Source of the DNA: JANRLJ01 sp033762735
GTDB lineage: Bacteria > Chloroflexota > Anaerolineae > Aggregatilineales > Phototrophicaceae
Direction of reading: 5' to 3'
DNA: 60,647 nt
Assembly: GCA_033762735.1 (NCBI GenBank)
Contig: JANRLJ010000093.1
Coordinates: 1 to 60,647 of the forward strand
Below, piece after piece: positions 60,505 through 60,647 of the stretch; position 1 is the stretch's first letter; every line of letters begins with the position of its first letter. The notes under the pieces were generated by a model, which worked only from the letters and a program-made list of their open reading frames with translations, ran no database searches and was not told the origin of the DNA. The position numbers were made by a program, and so were the translations under genes.

Positions 60505-60647
60505 TTACACATGATAATATACGTTATCACCGAGTAGCGCCAGTATAGCCTCACGCTGTTCGGCTTGCTGGCGGTGCTCGGTGATAATTGCTTTTATCAA
60601 CGACTGGTCGGGCGATGCCCGACACGCGCCTACGGCGCTCAGTCTAA
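60505..60647 (-). CDS. C-terminal end of a gene running off the window
   Basis: Minus-strand frame open from the window edge for about 47 codons, ending in ATLALL-like helical sequence: IKAIITEHRQQAEQREAILA then LLGDNVYYHV and TAA. The amphipathic helix looks coding. The product cannot be named. Confidence 0.4.
   Translation of the reverse strand, partial: RLSAVGACRASPDQSLIKAIITEHRQQAEQREAILALLGDNVYYHV

Noticed and set aside
1..60647. tRNA and rRNA genes
   Set aside because: No cloverleaf with a T-loop GTTCRA and matching acceptor stem, and no rRNA-like stretch, was found on reading the gaps between genes.

Overview
The window looks like chromosome, or a large plasmid or chromid, of a GC-rich (roughly 58-60% by eye) bacterium, most likely a Chloroflexota member of the Anaerolineae type. 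This is an inference from gene content: HisKA_3 kinase with LuxR-type regulator, big secreted beta-helix and FN3-like proteins, DUF1232 and CHRD proteins, Uma2-type nuclease, and PHAX-like and FAIM-like domains. There are no rRNA, tRNA or ribosomal protein genes, no CRISPR array and no recognisable transposase.

Layout. (1) 0.2-3.7 kb: AraC-type regulator, then a NarL-type two-component pair whose kinase carries an extra C-terminal membrane domain with its own ribosome site. (2) 4.2-8.6 kb: surface-sugar genes (methyltransferase, GDP-mannose 4,6-dehydratase, two-part glycosyltransferase). (3) 8.8-17.5 kb: frameshifted DUF104 antitoxin, UvrD-like helicase, an AT-rich insert with two small secreted proteins followed by a diverged second copy of the helicase 3' end, BLUF photoreceptor divergent from a lone receiver protein, an AddB/RecB-like ATPase, and an antitoxin/PIN pair. 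(4) 17.5-26.1 kb, mostly minus strand: dual-specificity phosphatase, a pentameric ligand-gated channel fused behind a periplasmic-binding domain, CHRD protein, TetR regulator, FAIM-like membrane protein, beta-helix protein, two small proteins. (5) 26.9-42.9 kb: two paralogous 443-residue AAA+ ATPases bracket a block of surface proteins: KGG stress protein, double solute-binding protein, small secreted protein, a 1782-residue metalloprotease, a Uma2-type nuclease and a repeat protein sharing the protease's C-terminal module. (6) 43-47.1 kb: Bro-N protein, vanadium haloperoxidase-type enzyme, SGNH-like hydrolase. (7) 47.2-54.2 kb: a plasmid-like replication and partition module: sigma-region-2-like protein, putative origin, Prim-Pol replication protein with eleven conserved DNA sites inside its coding sequence, ParB, ParA and a second Bro-N protein. 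(8) 54.4-60.6 kb: MazG-like, DUF1232, a 41-residue membrane peptide, GNAT protein, membrane glycosyltransferase, PHAX-like protein, and a gene running off the end.

The most unusual items are the periplasmic-binding/ligand-gated channel fusion, the 17-bp sites kept in both orientations and two reading frames inside the rep gene, and a 90-bp MITE present three times (plus one longer relative) with clear 4-5 bp target duplications, two of which contain the stop codon of the neighbouring gene. The other notable items are the displaced 86%-identical helicase tail and the bacterial PHAX-like and FAIM-like domains.
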